Source: Maratus speciosus
Lineage: Eukaryota; Arthropoda; Arachnida; Araneae; Salticidae
DNA length: 64,000 nucleotides
Assembly (NCBI GenBank): GCA_963932465.1
Contig: OZ010794.1
Span: 441,007,502 to 441,071,501, forward strand
Reading direction: 5' to 3'
Shown here piece by piece: positions 10,863 to 22,141 of the stretch (within the stretch, counting starts at the first letter, position 1; every line of letters starts with the position of its first letter). The position numbers and the translations under genes are program-made. The notes beneath the pieces were generated by a model. It saw nothing but the letters and a program-made list of their open reading frames with translations, had not been told where the DNA came from and searched no databases.

Positions 10863-11696
10863 ATGGCTGCTAGTCCTAACCCTCAATTACTATTGACAAG
10901 ACATAATTACCATTCTTGGGTAACAAATATAAAGAGGATACTAGAATCAGAGGGTTTAATAATTTAGATAGATAAGAGTAAATGGCCAAAAGTAGATGAC
11001 TTAGGTGAAATTGATAAATTTAAATTAAATCAAAGTAAAAGCAAGGCCGCTGGTCTATTGAAAACATATTGTAGCAGAGAAGTTGAGCTTGAAATAAATC
11101 ATTTAAGTGATCCTTCAGTTATATGGGATACACTTAAAACAAATTTAGAAATTGAGTGTAGGTCCTTAAAAGCATATAGGCTAGCAGAGTTTAGAAATTT
11201 AAGAATTCTTCCTGATGAAGAGTTACCTACATTTATAGCTAGGTTTGAGGATTGTTATAGAAAGTTAAGTGATTCTGGGGAATCTATTACTGAAGATCAT
11301 AGGTGTTATCAATTGTTACAGTGCCTGCCAGAGGAATATGATTATCTTGCAAGGGAATTTGAAAACTGTGTCGAGTCTAAATTTAAGTTTGACAATTTAA
11401 AGGCAGAAATTTTAAAGGAATATAATCGACGAAATTTCCGTGATCTTCAAAAACAAGAATGTTTATTAACTGTTGAAAGTAAAGGTAAATTAAATCCTAG
11501 TAAGCCAATTACAATTAAGCCAGGCATAAGGAAAAAGTTAACTTGTTTTTTATGTGGTAAAAGTGATCATTTTGCTAAATTTTGTCAAAACAAAACTTTA
11601 GTTTCTAGAACTAAACCTAGAGTCAGTTCTTTCGTTTCTGAATTTATGGTAGATAAGTGTTATGCAAATGAACTTTTTCCTGCAAATAGAGAATGA
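10863..11696 (+). pseudogene. Copia gag with zinc knuckle, one internal stop
   Basis: The likely start is ATG at 10863 (MAASPNPQLLLTRHNYHSW), giving the copia Gag N-terminus with its LL.RHNY..W pattern. An in-frame TAG at 10965-10967 stands where copia-type Gag usually has a tryptophan. Reading then continues open through the UBN2-like Gag core (11058-11450; LPDEELPTFIARFEDCYRKL) to a CX2CX4HX4C zinc knuckle, CFLCGKSDHFAKFC, near 11546. A TGA at 11694-11696 ends it. The next codons in the same frame are protease, so this TGA also looks like a lost Trp codon in one gag-pol frame. Confidence 0.88.
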
Positions 11697-14600
11697 ACTT
11701 TAGATAGTGCATCATCGGCACATGTATGCCAAAATAAAGAATTTTTTACAGAATTAAGGAAGCTTCCAGCAGGTGCAGTAGTACGTATGGGAACCACTCC
11801 CCACACAGTACAGGGTATTGGTGAAGTTGAATTTAACATTAAAGACCGAAATAAAATAATGACTGTAAATTTACATGATGTTTTATACGTTCCTTCTATT
11901 CATAGAAATTTAATTAGTATGTCTAAAATGGATAAGGCAAAAATGCATGCCCGACTAAATAAAGGGTTTCAAATTTTTTCACCTAGATGGAAATACTTAT
12001 GGAGTGCTAAATTAAAGGGTAATTTTTACACTATAAAAGGCTGGCCTACTAAAGAAAACTTTCAATTTAAAGGGAAAAATGAAACACTTAAGACACAACA
12101 TAAAGTAAACTTAAGTAAAGAGAACAATTATAATAGTTCATATGCTTTAGACAGGAATAACATCATGCTCTGGCATGAGCGACTGGCGCATGTAAACTTA
12201 AGCACTTTGAAAGATATGTTTAATAAAAATCTGGTACAAAATCCTGGGAAACTTAAAGGTGATGAAACACGATGTGAATCATGTGTAATAGGGAAAAGTA
12301 CACGAGCTGTCCACCCAAATTTACCACAAATTAGATCTAGAGAGCTATTAGAACTTATACACAGTGATGTGTGGTGTCCGGCTCCAGTTACAACAAAACA
12401 AGGCTATAGATATGTTTTAACATTTATTGATGATTATAGCCGCAGGGCTTTCTGTTACCCACTACGAAATAAGGATGAAGTCTATAGTAAATTTAAAGAT
12501 TTTATAGCTATGGTAGAAAGGCAAACTGGAAAGAAAGTTAAAACTGTCCGAACAGATAATGGGTTAGAATACTGCAACCAACCATTAGGAAAATTTTTAG
12601 AAAATCTTAGAATCAAACACGAACACACCACGATTTATTCACCGCAAATGAACGGCTGTGCAGAGCGATACAATCGTGTGCTGTTTGATGGAATGAGAAC
12701 ATTAATACACTCAGCTAATTTAACAGATGATTTTTGGCTAGAAGCCATGATGGCAGTTAATTACATAAGAAATAGAACATTTCACACTACCATAAATGAC
12801 ATTCCCTTCAGGCAGTGGTATAATAAAAAGCCATCAATAAATCATCTTAAGAGATATGGCTGTACAGCCTATGTTCATCAACCCCCACAGAAAAGAAATA
12901 AATTTCAGCCTCGTGCCAAGAAAGGCATTTTTGTAGGATATGGGTATGGGACGAGTGGTTATAGAATATGGATCCCTGATGAAAATACCATTGTAGAAAG
13001 TAAACATGTGACTTTTGACGAAGCAATGCTAGGAAAAGCAAAAGAGGGTCATAATATTTCCTCGGAGTTTGACGATGATGATGATTTGGGGGGCAACATA
13101 AGAAACAGTGTTTCAAGTCCCGAATTACAAGTTGATACAAAATCAGTGTCTTTAACCCAACCAACCGAAGATGAGTTAGAAAAAGTGATTGAATTAAAAG
13201 AACCTCGATCACTCACCCCAAGTCCTGAACCAGAATCGAATACAGTTAAATTTCATAGGATAAGAACAATAAGAAATAAAGGGGCCTCAAAGGGAAAAAT
13301 TGACATTTATATTTTTACACCTGATGGGAAGACTTTAAGAAGCCAAAGAGAAATGCAAGAGTATTGTCAGAAAAATAAAATAATTTATGACAAAGATCTA
13401 ATAAGCTTTTCATATAAAGATGAATATGAGGGTCCTATTATCTTAAAAATGGAAAGTAACACTAATGAATCAGATAGTGAGGAAACCTGCTGTGCAGAAA
13501 TCATAATACCAAGATCTCCGAATCAAGCAAAAATGCTCCCTGAAGCTAAATTTTGGAAAAAGGCAATGGATGCAGAAATTAAAACTATGATCGACCGAAA
13601 TGTCTGGACATTAGTTCCACAACCAGAAAACTGTAAAATTTTAGGTACTAAGTGGGTATATACTCTTAAAAGAAAAGCCAGCGATGGGTTTGGAAACTTT
13701 AAAGCAAGATTAGTAGCCTTGGGGAATAACCAGAGAGAAGGACTGGATTATGAAGAAACATTCAGTCCAGTGGTTAACTTCCTATTAATCAGACTTTTTA
13801 TAGCTTTATTCATATGTATTTTGGGGTGGAAGCATTGTCTTCTAGATGTACGATGTGCATATTTATATGAAGCCATAGATAAAGATATACTATACATAAG
13901 ACAACCTGCAGATTACATAACACTAGGAAAGGAAAACCATGTCTTACCTTGTCTTAAAATTACATAAAGCATTATATGGCCTTCATCAGTCGGGAAGGTG
14001 TTGGTATGAAGAATTGCACAACAAACTCACAAGTAATGGTTTTAATGAAATACCAGGACTTACTTGTGCTTATTCTTATAAAAGAAAAGCAGTGGTACTA
14101 GTATATGTGGACGACCTGCCGATATTTGCTGAAAATGAAATAATTTTAAAAGTAGTTTCTCTTATAAAAAGTTTATATGAAGTCGAGAATATGGGGCCCA
14201 TTTCTAAACTTTTGGGTATTGAATTTGATATGACAGGAGACTCCATGAAAATTCATTGTAAAGAGTACATTGAGAAATGTCTTGAAAAATTTAATTTTAA
14301 AAACTATAACTAAAATCTCTCTTCCTCTCCAACCTGCAGTTGTTCCTTCTAGGAAAGATATGCCGACTGATGACAACCAGATGGAAGATGTTCCATACAG
14401 AAATTTACTGGGATGCCTGCTCTACATTTCCGGACGTTGCAGACCTGATATCAGCTATGGAGTAGCAGCTCTTTCCCAGTTTGTTGAAAATCCTGGACCT
14501 ATCCATTGGAAATGCCTTCAACAAATCCTGTGCTACCTTGGAACTACGAAGGAATTAGGAATCCAAATGCACCCTCAAGACCCCCCCCCCCCCCCCCCCC

Positions 14601-15087
14601 ACTCAGCTCTCTGCCTATGTTGATGCTAGCTGGGCTAGTGACCTGAGTGACCACTGATCCTGGACTGGCTACTCTATTTTCTTAAATGGCCTCCCGATAA
14701 CATGGCGTGTGGTGAAACAGACCTGTGTAGCTATGTCTCCGATGGAATCTGAATTTATTGCAGCCTCAGAAGCTGCTAAAGAACTTAAGTACTTTAATTG
14801 AACCTTAGAGAAACTATATATGACTTTTAACCTTGATTCAAATATTATTGGTAACCAAAAACCAATATTGAAGTGTGACAATGCTGCAGCTATACAGTTC
14901 ATTAAGAACCGAGCTGAGAATATCAGGAATAGATACATAGATTTAAAATACATGTTCGTAAGAGACTTATATCTACAGAATGTGTTTGACATTATTCACG
15001 TTAAGTCTAAGGGCAATTTAGCTGATCTCCTTACAAAGTCTTTGTGCAAGGACTTATTTATGAAACTTAGATCTGCTTACTTATGCT
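11697..15087 (+). pseudogene. Copia pol: protease, integrase, RT, RNase H, multiply broken
   Basis: Protease comes first (LDSASSAHVC at 11700-11730), with Ala in the usual DSG position. The open stretch 11787-13967 (726 codons) holds the pre-integrase HHCC (residues 130, 135, 163, 166), the integrase DDE triad (D194, D257, E293) with a Y.R.R..F hinge, and the RT start (NVWTLVPQP, TKWVYTLKRK). RT continues out of frame with KALYGLHQSGRCWY, and the catalytic YVDD is at 14104-14115. RNase H motifs follow (YVDASWASD, ESEFIAASEAAK, NRYIDLKYMF). Lesions are frame changes near 13960 and 14310, a 20-base C run at 14581-14600, and TGA stops at 14655-14657 and 14799-14801. The final stop is at 15087-15089. 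Confidence 0.92.
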
Positions 15088-15218
15088 GAAAAAAAAAAAA
15101 AACTTTTTGAACTTAAAATTATGAACTGATGAATTTTTTTTTGTGTATTGTACATATGTATTTTGCATAATACATTTACATTTATTCTTGAAAGTGTTTA
15201 GTAAATGAAAAATGCTGG

Positions 15219-15230
15219 AAAAGGGGGGCA
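15219..15230 (+). other. Polypurine tract of Copia element
   Basis: GGAAAAGGGGGGC, just upstream of the 3' LTR start at 15234, is the expected plus-strand primer site. Confidence 0.7.
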
Positions 15231-15233
15231 TTT

Positions 15234-15908
15234 TGTGGAAGAACCACACTTTTTATTAAGTTTTTTTTCCATCATTTTTTCAACTTTATTTCTTGTATTA
15301 AGTGTTTTATTTAAAAAGGTACCTTTTACTTTATTTCAATGATAAAAACTACTAACTTACTAACAAAGCTAACCCTAACACTTAACTTCAACAGCATGCT
15401 GGCATCCATATTGTTTACATTTTGTTTTTATGGGTTTCAGTTAAATTCATAGTTAATTGATTGAATGGTTGGTTGGTTACCAACAAGGTATCAGTTAAAC
15501 TTTGTTGACATGTTTTTCAGGTTGCACAGTGTTACTCAACTTTCTGTTGTTTATGCAAAAGAGTTCCAGCATGTGCTGGCTAGTTGTGATTGGTTGCAAA
15601 CCATTATAAAATGAGAGAGTTTCTCATTCATGTCATCTAGTTCTTGCTTTAGTGTTGATGTTGTAAAATTGAACATAATAATAAAAAGCTCTTAGTTTTT
15701 ATTTAATGAAGTCTTCATTTCTAGTATGTATCATTGTGAGTCATCTATCTCATTTCTTCTACAAGTCTCTTCAAATTTGTAAGTAGACATTTTATTTTCT
15801 ACTAAGAAGATGGGAGCTAATAGGTATTGTGTTAAGAAGTTAAAGACAGTTAGAATTCATTAATTTTTAAAGTAATTGCACTCTGCTATATAGTACTTAA
15901 TGAGAACA
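15234..15908 (+). repeat. 3' LTR of Copia element
   Basis: A near-identical copy of 10101-10774 with TG...CA ends, followed by the second ATTTT target duplication at 15909-15913. A TATAAAA lies at 15605-15611. Confidence 0.95.
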
Positions 15909-16280
15909 ATTTTCTTCTGCGACCAATTGACGTAATTTATATTACTTATACGGTCATTTATCGAAATTCGCAACTTTATCGCGACTGATCGGCAAAATTT
16001 TCAATATCTTTTCGCGACCAATTAAGAAAATTCAGGACTCATTTCCACGACCTTTTGACGAAATTTGCAATATTTTTCTCTCAATAGTTTATCGAATTTC
16101 GAGATTTTTTGCACAATCTTTTGACGAAATTCGCAATTTCTTTCTGAACTCTTAATGAAATTAGTGATTTCATTCAGTGACCAATTGAAGATAATCACTA
16201 TTTGTTTCTGAGATCTTTGACAAAATACCCGATATTTTTACACGATCATTTGAAGAAATTTTCAAAATATATTCACAAAA
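15909..16280 (+). repeat. Degenerate 31-bp minisatellite, right block
   Basis: This continues the array interrupted by Copia. Motifs such as CGACCAATTGACG, CGACCTTTTGACGAAATTTGC and CAATCTTTTGACGAAATTCGC recur about every 30-45 bp. It is more diverged than the copies at 23.5-25 kb. Confidence 0.65.
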
Positions 16281-16784
16281 GAACCATAGGTCTGTGGAAG
16301 AATTAGCAGGGGGAAAAACTGCACAGTATTTTTCATTATGCAGGACTTTCTTTTTCTGTGTGCAAATCGTGCAATTTTGTACACTATTTCAAACACTGCC
16401 CCTCAAAGAGCCACCCCCCCCCCCCCTTCCAGAAATTCTTGAAATGGCGCTCCTGTTTCTAAGGAAGGGAATTCCTGTATAAATATTTACTGAAACACGA
16501 TTCACTCGTGGTTAACACACATGAGGATTTCATGTTAAGAAGTTTGTTCTGCAGCTCAGATTCCCCCCCTCCCAGGAGCATTTTTTAATGTCCGAATTTT
16601 CGCACTAATAACCAATTTTTTTAAATTTTCGGAAATTAATACTTTGACTGCAACTAGAAACAAAAAGTTTGTTTATGTTTTTTTGCAAAAAATCGAAGTT
16701 TAAGACCGATTTTTGTAGCATCGTAGTTTATAGGTCCAAATCGTAGCAACTACGATTTTTTCGTAGCAGTTGCCAAGTCACCAT

Positions 16785-17567
16785 GAGAGTATTATATTAT
16801 TTCTTAGTTTTGATTTGTTAAAAATTAATTTCATCTTAAAAATTAGCTTCCGATTTCTCTGACATACCCTTTTTTAAACAAGCTCACATCTAAATTTATT
16901 AGTAAAAATTATTTTACAAATAATACACACAAAAAAAATCAATAAAAATACAAACACATACTTCCTTCATCCAAACAATTCTAAAATTAAAAGTATAAAA
17001 TTAAAATTTATTTAATGTTGGTGTAGAAATTGATAATCTTAAGGATTTTTGCAATACAGACAACTTTTTAAAATAATGATTATTGATGATTATGAAGATA
17101 AAACTATATAATATAAATGTAAACTTTTGGACAGTTATGTTAGTCGATCAAAATATTTCTAATTATTAATAAAAAGCAAATTTAATTTCAATAATTGCAT
17201 TGGCAGTGACAATGACAATAAAAACTGTTTAATTAAAACTTGTCTAAAATACAAAAACTGATTTTAGATATATTTCTTATGTTCCTCCTAAATAACGTTA
17301 TTTCAAGTCAATTTGTGCATTTTTGAACATAAACTAACAAACAAAGAATAACCAATATCAGTGCAATTTCATCTAAAGTGAAACCTGAAGATGAGCTTAA
17401 AAAAATATTAAAAAAAAAAAAAACAAATCAAATAACATTCTCTGAGAAAAATAAATGGAACAAGAAACAATGAAGATAGTAGCAAAACATTTTTTCCTAA
17501 GGTATTTTGTGATAAAATTTAAGATTTAAATTTACTGGTTTTGTGATTGATTTTGTCTCTAGATTGT
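16785..17567. other. Intronic AT-rich sequence, nothing recognised
   Basis: It is part of the UBE2Q intron between the last two exons. No reading frame or repeat boundary is supported. Confidence 0.55.
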
Positions 17568-17571
17568 TTAA

Positions 17572-17836
17572 CCCCGTCACTGACAAGCTCGTGTTAATAC
17601 GTTCACTAAGCTCCAGGTTTCACTGCAATACAAGCAATATTTAAAGTAACATAATTCTATTGATTTAATGTATTTTTAATACATTGAACAATAATTAATA
17701 CTTCCAAGGATTGCATTCATATTCGTTATTAAGTTTTTTTTTATAAAATGTTCAAAGAATCATTTTTTTAGCATTTAAAACAAAATGCAGAGAAAACAAC
17801 ATTACAATTTTGCCCTTTTCCAAGACAGTCGGAGGG
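17572..17836. mobile_element. piggyBac-like MITE with TTAA flanks (265 bp)
   Basis: TTAA at 17568-17571 and 17837-17840 flanks ends that read CCCCGTCACTGAC on the left and, reverse complemented, CCCTCCGACTGTC on the right. TTAA duplications with CCC...GGG ends are typical of piggyBac-type elements. The repeats are imperfect and there is no coding sequence. Confidence 0.5.
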
Positions 17837-18004
17837 TTAAGGAGATTACAAAAGATCTAAAATATAGGTTGTTTAGTAAATTTTAATGTATTTTGATAAT
17901 AATAATAACTTTTGATAAAAAGGGATTGTAACCAAAAGAGTGATTTGTGAATATATATTAATATTTAAGTAAAAAATACAAAATCAGGGAAAGGAAAAAG
18001 CATC

Positions 18005-18366
18005 ACGTGAAAAAACACGTTTGCTAATGTTAATCCAATGGGAGAATTTTTTAAAGATATCTCGTTTGCATTTGCATATTTTTTGCATTGGATAGCTGAG
18101 ATTGATCTGCATGCACAAAGCCCCCCCCCCCTTTTTTTGATTTTGTTTGCAGGTTTTTTTTTTTTTTTTTTTTTTTTATGAGGATGCTTTCATTTTCCCC
18201 ATTAAAAATACCTGTAAACAAAATTAAAAACAGCCTTTGTACAGATTGACCTCAGCTATCATATGCAAAAAATTAAATATTCAAATGCTAACGAGATATA
18301 GATTAAAAAAAAAAAAAATCTTTTGGATTAACATTAGTGAACAGGTTTTTTCGCATGACTGAAGTA
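18005..18366. mobile_element. Foldback MITE with poly(C) and poly(T) centre (about 360 bp)
   Basis: The left arm (18005-18160) and right arm (18200-18366) are imperfect reverse complements. Shared blocks are GAAAAAAC, CTAATGTTAATCCAA, ATATCTCGTT(T/A)GCATTTG, GATAGCTGAG and ATTTTGTTT(G/A)CAGGT. The centre holds C(11), T(7) and a T(26) run. No target duplication was resolved. Confidence 0.7.
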
Positions 18367-18375
18367 GCCTCTTAA

Positions 18376-18457
18376 CACGTTGACGGACACTTCCGTCTAT
18401 AGCCGTCAAAGCTACATAAGTTTCGAACTTCACTTGTTCCTACTGTCCGTCAATGTG
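18376..18457. mobile_element. Very small TTAA-flanked MITE (82 bp)
   Basis: TTAA at 18372-18375 and 18458-18461 flanks an 82-bp unit whose ends are near-perfect inverted repeats: CACGTTGACGGACA, and the reverse complement of TGTCCGTCAATGTG. A second internal inverted pair (CGTCTATAGCCGTC) is present. It resembles a minimal piggyBac-type MITE. Confidence 0.65.
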
Positions 18458-19051
18458 TTAAGAGAAAACAACAACAAAAAAATTCAATTATTGCATTCAA
18501 ATGCTACAATAATTCAAGGAAAAAACTTTTTTTTTTAAACCAAGAAAATGACCTGAATGACACGAGATATATTTTTTAATATATATTTTATTTTGATACT
18601 TAAGCAGAAGTATTTTTCTAGCAATTTTTCATTTCAAAACAGTCTTTGGAAGTATAAATAGCTAATTTTCAGGAAAATTGACATTGTTCTTCCAAAACAA
18701 AGTTACAGATATAATCTGATACTATGGTGCTAAATTGACACTCTTTGAACTATGAAAATCAGTCTTGCCAGTGTGCACAATGATTAAAGTCTTCGGCAGT
18801 AATGTTTAAACTATGAAAAATGGTCTCACCAATGTGCACAATGATTAAAGTCCTCAGTAGAAATGGCATGCAAAATTACCGGTGGCACAGTGTGGAACCT
18901 GAGATGAAAAAAACTATTGCCCCCACTCATTAAAATTGAAGCCTGATATAAAATTCTTATTCGTAATAAAATCTTTACATGTCAAATAAAAGAACAAAAC
19001 TACAAAACAATTGCAAAACTTTTATCACTCAAAAAAGAAAGAGTTCCATAC

Positions 19052-19118
19052 CATTCTTTTCATGAATTTGTACTAAAGACTTGAATGACTGCTGTGCTCT
19101 AGCTAAACTGTACTGGGT
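19052..19118 (-). CDS. UBE2Q: UBE2Q penultimate exon
   Basis: The 67-nt exon has an acceptor TTACTTTTTAG (minus strand, ending 19119) and a donor G|GTATGG at 19050-19051. It reads TQYSLARAQQSFKSLVQIHE and then KN plus the first base of a Gly codon, ending in phase 1, which the last exon completes. This is the conserved UBE2Q helix just before the GW(Y/F)TPPKEDG tail. No frame damage is seen. Confidence 0.95.
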
Positions 19119-19604
19119 CTAAAAAGTAAAATTTATAAGTTAGAAGCATGCTATACCCTACAATAGAAAGAAATGAATGGGTGTATAGAAGAAAGACCTC
19201 TATTACAAATTTTGGAAAGTTAGGTTTTCTGTTGGTGAAGGGCCTATAGGAATGACTGATGATTACCCACTGTTAAAAATTTAAATTTCGTAATACACAA
19301 GTATGTTTTCTTTAAATAAAAAAAAATAAAGAAAGAAAACAATAAAGAAAAAAAAACTTTATTATTACTTTCCTTATCCACCTTAGTTTTTTATTACTTG
19401 TTAATACTCAGCATGAAGACAAAAGTGGAGGATAATTAAGATTGGAAGCACTATGTTGTACTAGGTTGGCCAGGACATCACTAATAAATGACATTTATAG
19501 TTTTTTCCTGATTTCTTTAAATATTAATTTGTAACATAGGCCCTTCTTTGAAACACCAATTAAAGTGTTAAATTAAGCACAGTTATTTGATATTGATACA
19601 TAAT
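19119..19604. other. Intron sequence next to UBE2Q penultimate exon
   Basis: Unremarkable AT-rich intron sequence; no element boundary or gene seen. Confidence 0.5.
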
Positions 19605-19838
19605 CAGGGTTGCTACTCATATAGGAGAATGAAATTCCATGACTTTTCCAGGTGTATTATAGGAAAATTTTAGTTTAGTGGTGTAGTGTGAATAGGACAA
19701 GCCAAGACTAAAATAAATACTTTACCACTCAAAAAATATTAAATTATTTTAACTATAGATACATTGATTCAAAGTGTTACATATGCAACCCCCCCCCCCT
19801 CCCACACACACACAAAATGATCTTAGGACTATAATAGG

Positions 19839-20241
19839 CAGGGGCGGGGAAATGCATCATTTTACTCGCCGCTGGCGAGTGAAAATCCTGACAGGGTGGG
19901 TGAATTTTTAGGTCTTCTTTGAAAACTGCAAACTATAGATATGCAAAAACTTTTTTTTTTTTTTTTTTTTTAAAGTAGTTAACTATATTTTTCAACTTTC
20001 CTAATTGCTGCGATGTAAACATTGGTACTAAGTTCTATTTTATATTAAACTTTCATCTCTTGTTTATATTTCTTAATTTTACAGGAGAAAAAAAATATGA
20101 AAAAGCATTATAATAATAGTAACCAACCATTTTTGAATTGCGTAAATTTTGTCATGAAAATTTTCAACTGTACGTTGCATTTTACTGGCTGGTGAAATAA
20201 ATCTTTGGCTGGTAAGATTTTCTAGAAATTCCCCATCCCTG
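19839..20241. mobile_element. Nested hAT MITE (403 bp) with perfect 8-bp TSD
   Basis: The ends are CAGGGGCGGGGAAATGCATC and, reverse complemented, CAGGGATGGGGAATTTCTAG. ATAATAGG flanks it exactly at 19831-19838 and 20242-20249. It sits inside the 19605-20791 element. It contains ACTCGCCGCTGGCGAGTGAAA and a T(22) run. Confidence 0.88.
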
Positions 20242-20390
20242 ATAATAGGAATTGCTTTCCTAATAAGTGCATTCCTTAATGAATGTTTCAAATAAAGTTT
20301 CCTCCAAATAAAAAAAAAAAAAAAACTTTTTTGCAATGAATCTATTTGCTTCAGCAACTATCAAACTTCCTTAAGTACAACTTTAGGCAA

Positions 20391-20449
20391 GGAGATGCGT
20401 GCGTGCATGTGTGTGTGTGTGTGTGTGTGGGGGGGGGGGAGCAGACATT
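20391..20449 (+). repeat. GT/G microsatellite
   Basis: GTGCGTGCATG followed by (TG)n and G(9-10). Confidence 0.85.
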
Positions 20450-20791
20450 TCAGAGTGTGGGTTGAGGGGATCTGAAATGATTTATTAGTTCAATTAATTG
20501 TCATACACACAAACAAAATTTTGAAAAAGCATATTAATAAGCAAAAATTTTTAAACTGTGTGTGGGGATAGGGTTGGTAACAGAAGAGGACGATTTAAAT
20601 AAAATTTCTAAACACTGAAATTTGCAAAAACATGGAAGATTTATCTTCTTTCATCCATCATGGGACAAAGCTTGTACTTATTTGGTGATCTCCATCAAAG
20701 TTTTGGATAAAATATTGAAATTTCCTGACTTATTAGGATAATTTCTGAAATCTCTGACTTTCTAGATTCTCCAGGTGGTGTAGCAATCCTG

Positions 20792-22141
20792 AATAATTAA
20801 TAAAAAAAATTCTGATTTGAAGAACACATGAAAAACTGAATGAAATATTAGATGTATCACACAAAAAGTACTTTGTAATTGAATTGACAACAGCCAAGAA
20901 ACATATTGAAGAATAGGTGAGATGGTGCCTGAGATTTTAGCTATCTAAAGCTTCCTTACAAATATTGCACAAAAGAAAAAATATAGAAACAGTGTAAACT
21001 TTTAGGAAAACAATTTTTTTTTTTTTTTTTTTTTTGGCGTGTGTGTGTGTGTGTGTAAGTTAGCTAAATTAATCCTTAGGCTGTTTTGAATGCACTCAAG
21101 TGAGATCAGTTGACCCTATCCTCCAACATTACAGACATGTAACAAAACATGCGTCTATCAGAATTTTAAAAGTTTTGAACATTCTAAAGTGATTGTTTCT
21201 TTTATTATTTGGTGAAAGCGCTAAATGAAATTCGTATAAAATTTCTCTTGATAAGAAGTACATTTTTAGGTGGTTGTTTTGAGAATACATACAGTATAAA
21301 ATGCCTCAAATTTAAGGTCTTTGAAAGCTAAAGAGTATACGAACTGACCTTTCAAGGGTTTGTTCAGATTTATTTTATGGCAAAAGCATAGAGGTTTCTT
21401 TAGATTAGATTTGATAGATAATATAGTAGAGAAATACAATCAAAATACAATGTCGAAAAATTTCGGTTGGAAAATTTTTCCATCCAAACAAGGACCCATC
21501 AAAACAAGGTGATCTTCACAGCCATTTTGCAAAGTACATACCAACAACTGGAAATCAAGGAGGAGATACGCAGTATGATAGAAAAAATCAGAGAGTGGAA
21601 AAAAAAATTAGTAAAGAAATAAGTTTATGGTCAGGGGTAGAAGCAATACGCTTCAATTAGAGGAACTACAGTAGTCGCGACTTAAAGTAGTTTGTAGTGC
21701 ACCATGCTATATTTTGAACAATGTAATGTAGCAAGTAGCACAATACAAAAAATCATTCAGTAGAAAAGATGTCATTCTAGAAATCATGTAACCATAACTT
21801 GCTTCTTTTGTGCAAAATTTGTTTTGCATAACAATTTGCAAATCTCAGCTGCAATATATAGCAATGCATCACTTGAAATCAAAGATTTTTTTTCCATTGA
21901 CACTTCTTTCTAAAATCAAATATGAGCACAAAAAGACATGGACACAATTATTCACAAAAGGAATTAATTTTCTTCCTGTCAACACTTGTCTGCCATGTTT
22001 CAAAGCTTTTTTTCTCCCTTTTTCTTTTGAATTGCTCTATTTACAGATTTATTTATTGTTTGCATTTAGAGTTGTTTTTCTATAATTTTCAAGATTATAA
22101 AATTAGACAACTCAATATAATTAATTCTTAACAGAACTCAA
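20792..22141. other. Intronic AT-rich sequence with a T run and GT microsatellite
   Basis: No gene is supported. It holds a T(23) run and (GT)9 at 21012-21057. Short frames at 21810-22131 have no recognisable similarity and overlap in two frames, so they are taken as chance. Confidence 0.5.

Larger units (their letters stand above)
10101..15908 (+). mobile_element. Copia-type LTR retrotransposon, 5808 bp, near-identical LTRs
   Basis: LTRs of 674 and 675 bp with TG...CA ends bound the element. ATTTT directly flanks it on both sides (10096-10100 and 15909-15913), the 5-bp target duplication of Ty1/copia integrases. Internally it has a primer-binding site, gag with a zinc knuckle, protease, integrase, reverse transcriptase and RNase H in copia order, and a purine tract just before the 3' LTR. 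Comparing LTRs by eye I find two substitutions and one T-run length change, so insertion is recent. It sits in the last intron of UBE2Q, antisense to the gene, and interrupts a minisatellite. Confidence 0.96.
9480..16779 (+). mobile_element. Probable hAT-like element with minisatellite core, split by Copia
   Basis: The left edge reads CAGACCTGCCAACC followed by AAATCGTAGCA. The right edge, reverse complemented, reads CTTGGCAACTGCTACG followed by AAATCGTAG, which suggests imperfect terminal inverted repeats. Between them, apart from the Copia insertion at 10101-15908, the sequence is mostly a degenerate 31-bp repeat with a TTTTTCGCGATC...TTTGACGAAATT core. It has no transposase. A segment near 16589-16637 (CCGAATTTTCG...AATTTTCGGAAAT) matches 23935-23990. 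I could not find a clean 8-bp target duplication, so the element class is tentative. Confidence 0.45.
19605..20791. mobile_element. hAT-type element (1187 bp) hosting a nested hAT
   Basis: It starts CAGGGTTGCTACTCATATAG, and the right end, reverse complemented, starts CAGGATTGCTACACC. CAGGGTTGC-type ends are typical of hAT. Inner sequence GAGAATG...TTTTCCAGG recurs in a truncated copy at 52396-52620. There is no transposase. Flanks do not give a clean 8-bp duplication (TACATAAT versus AATAATTA), so its age is uncertain. Confidence 0.65.

Noticed and set aside
12847..13212. 121-codon minus-strand frame
   Set aside because: Antisense shadow of the Copia integrase/RT region.
21810..22131. Two overlapping plus frames of 91 and 69 codons
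   Set aside because: Phe/Leu-rich readings of AT-rich intron sequence in two frames with no domain.
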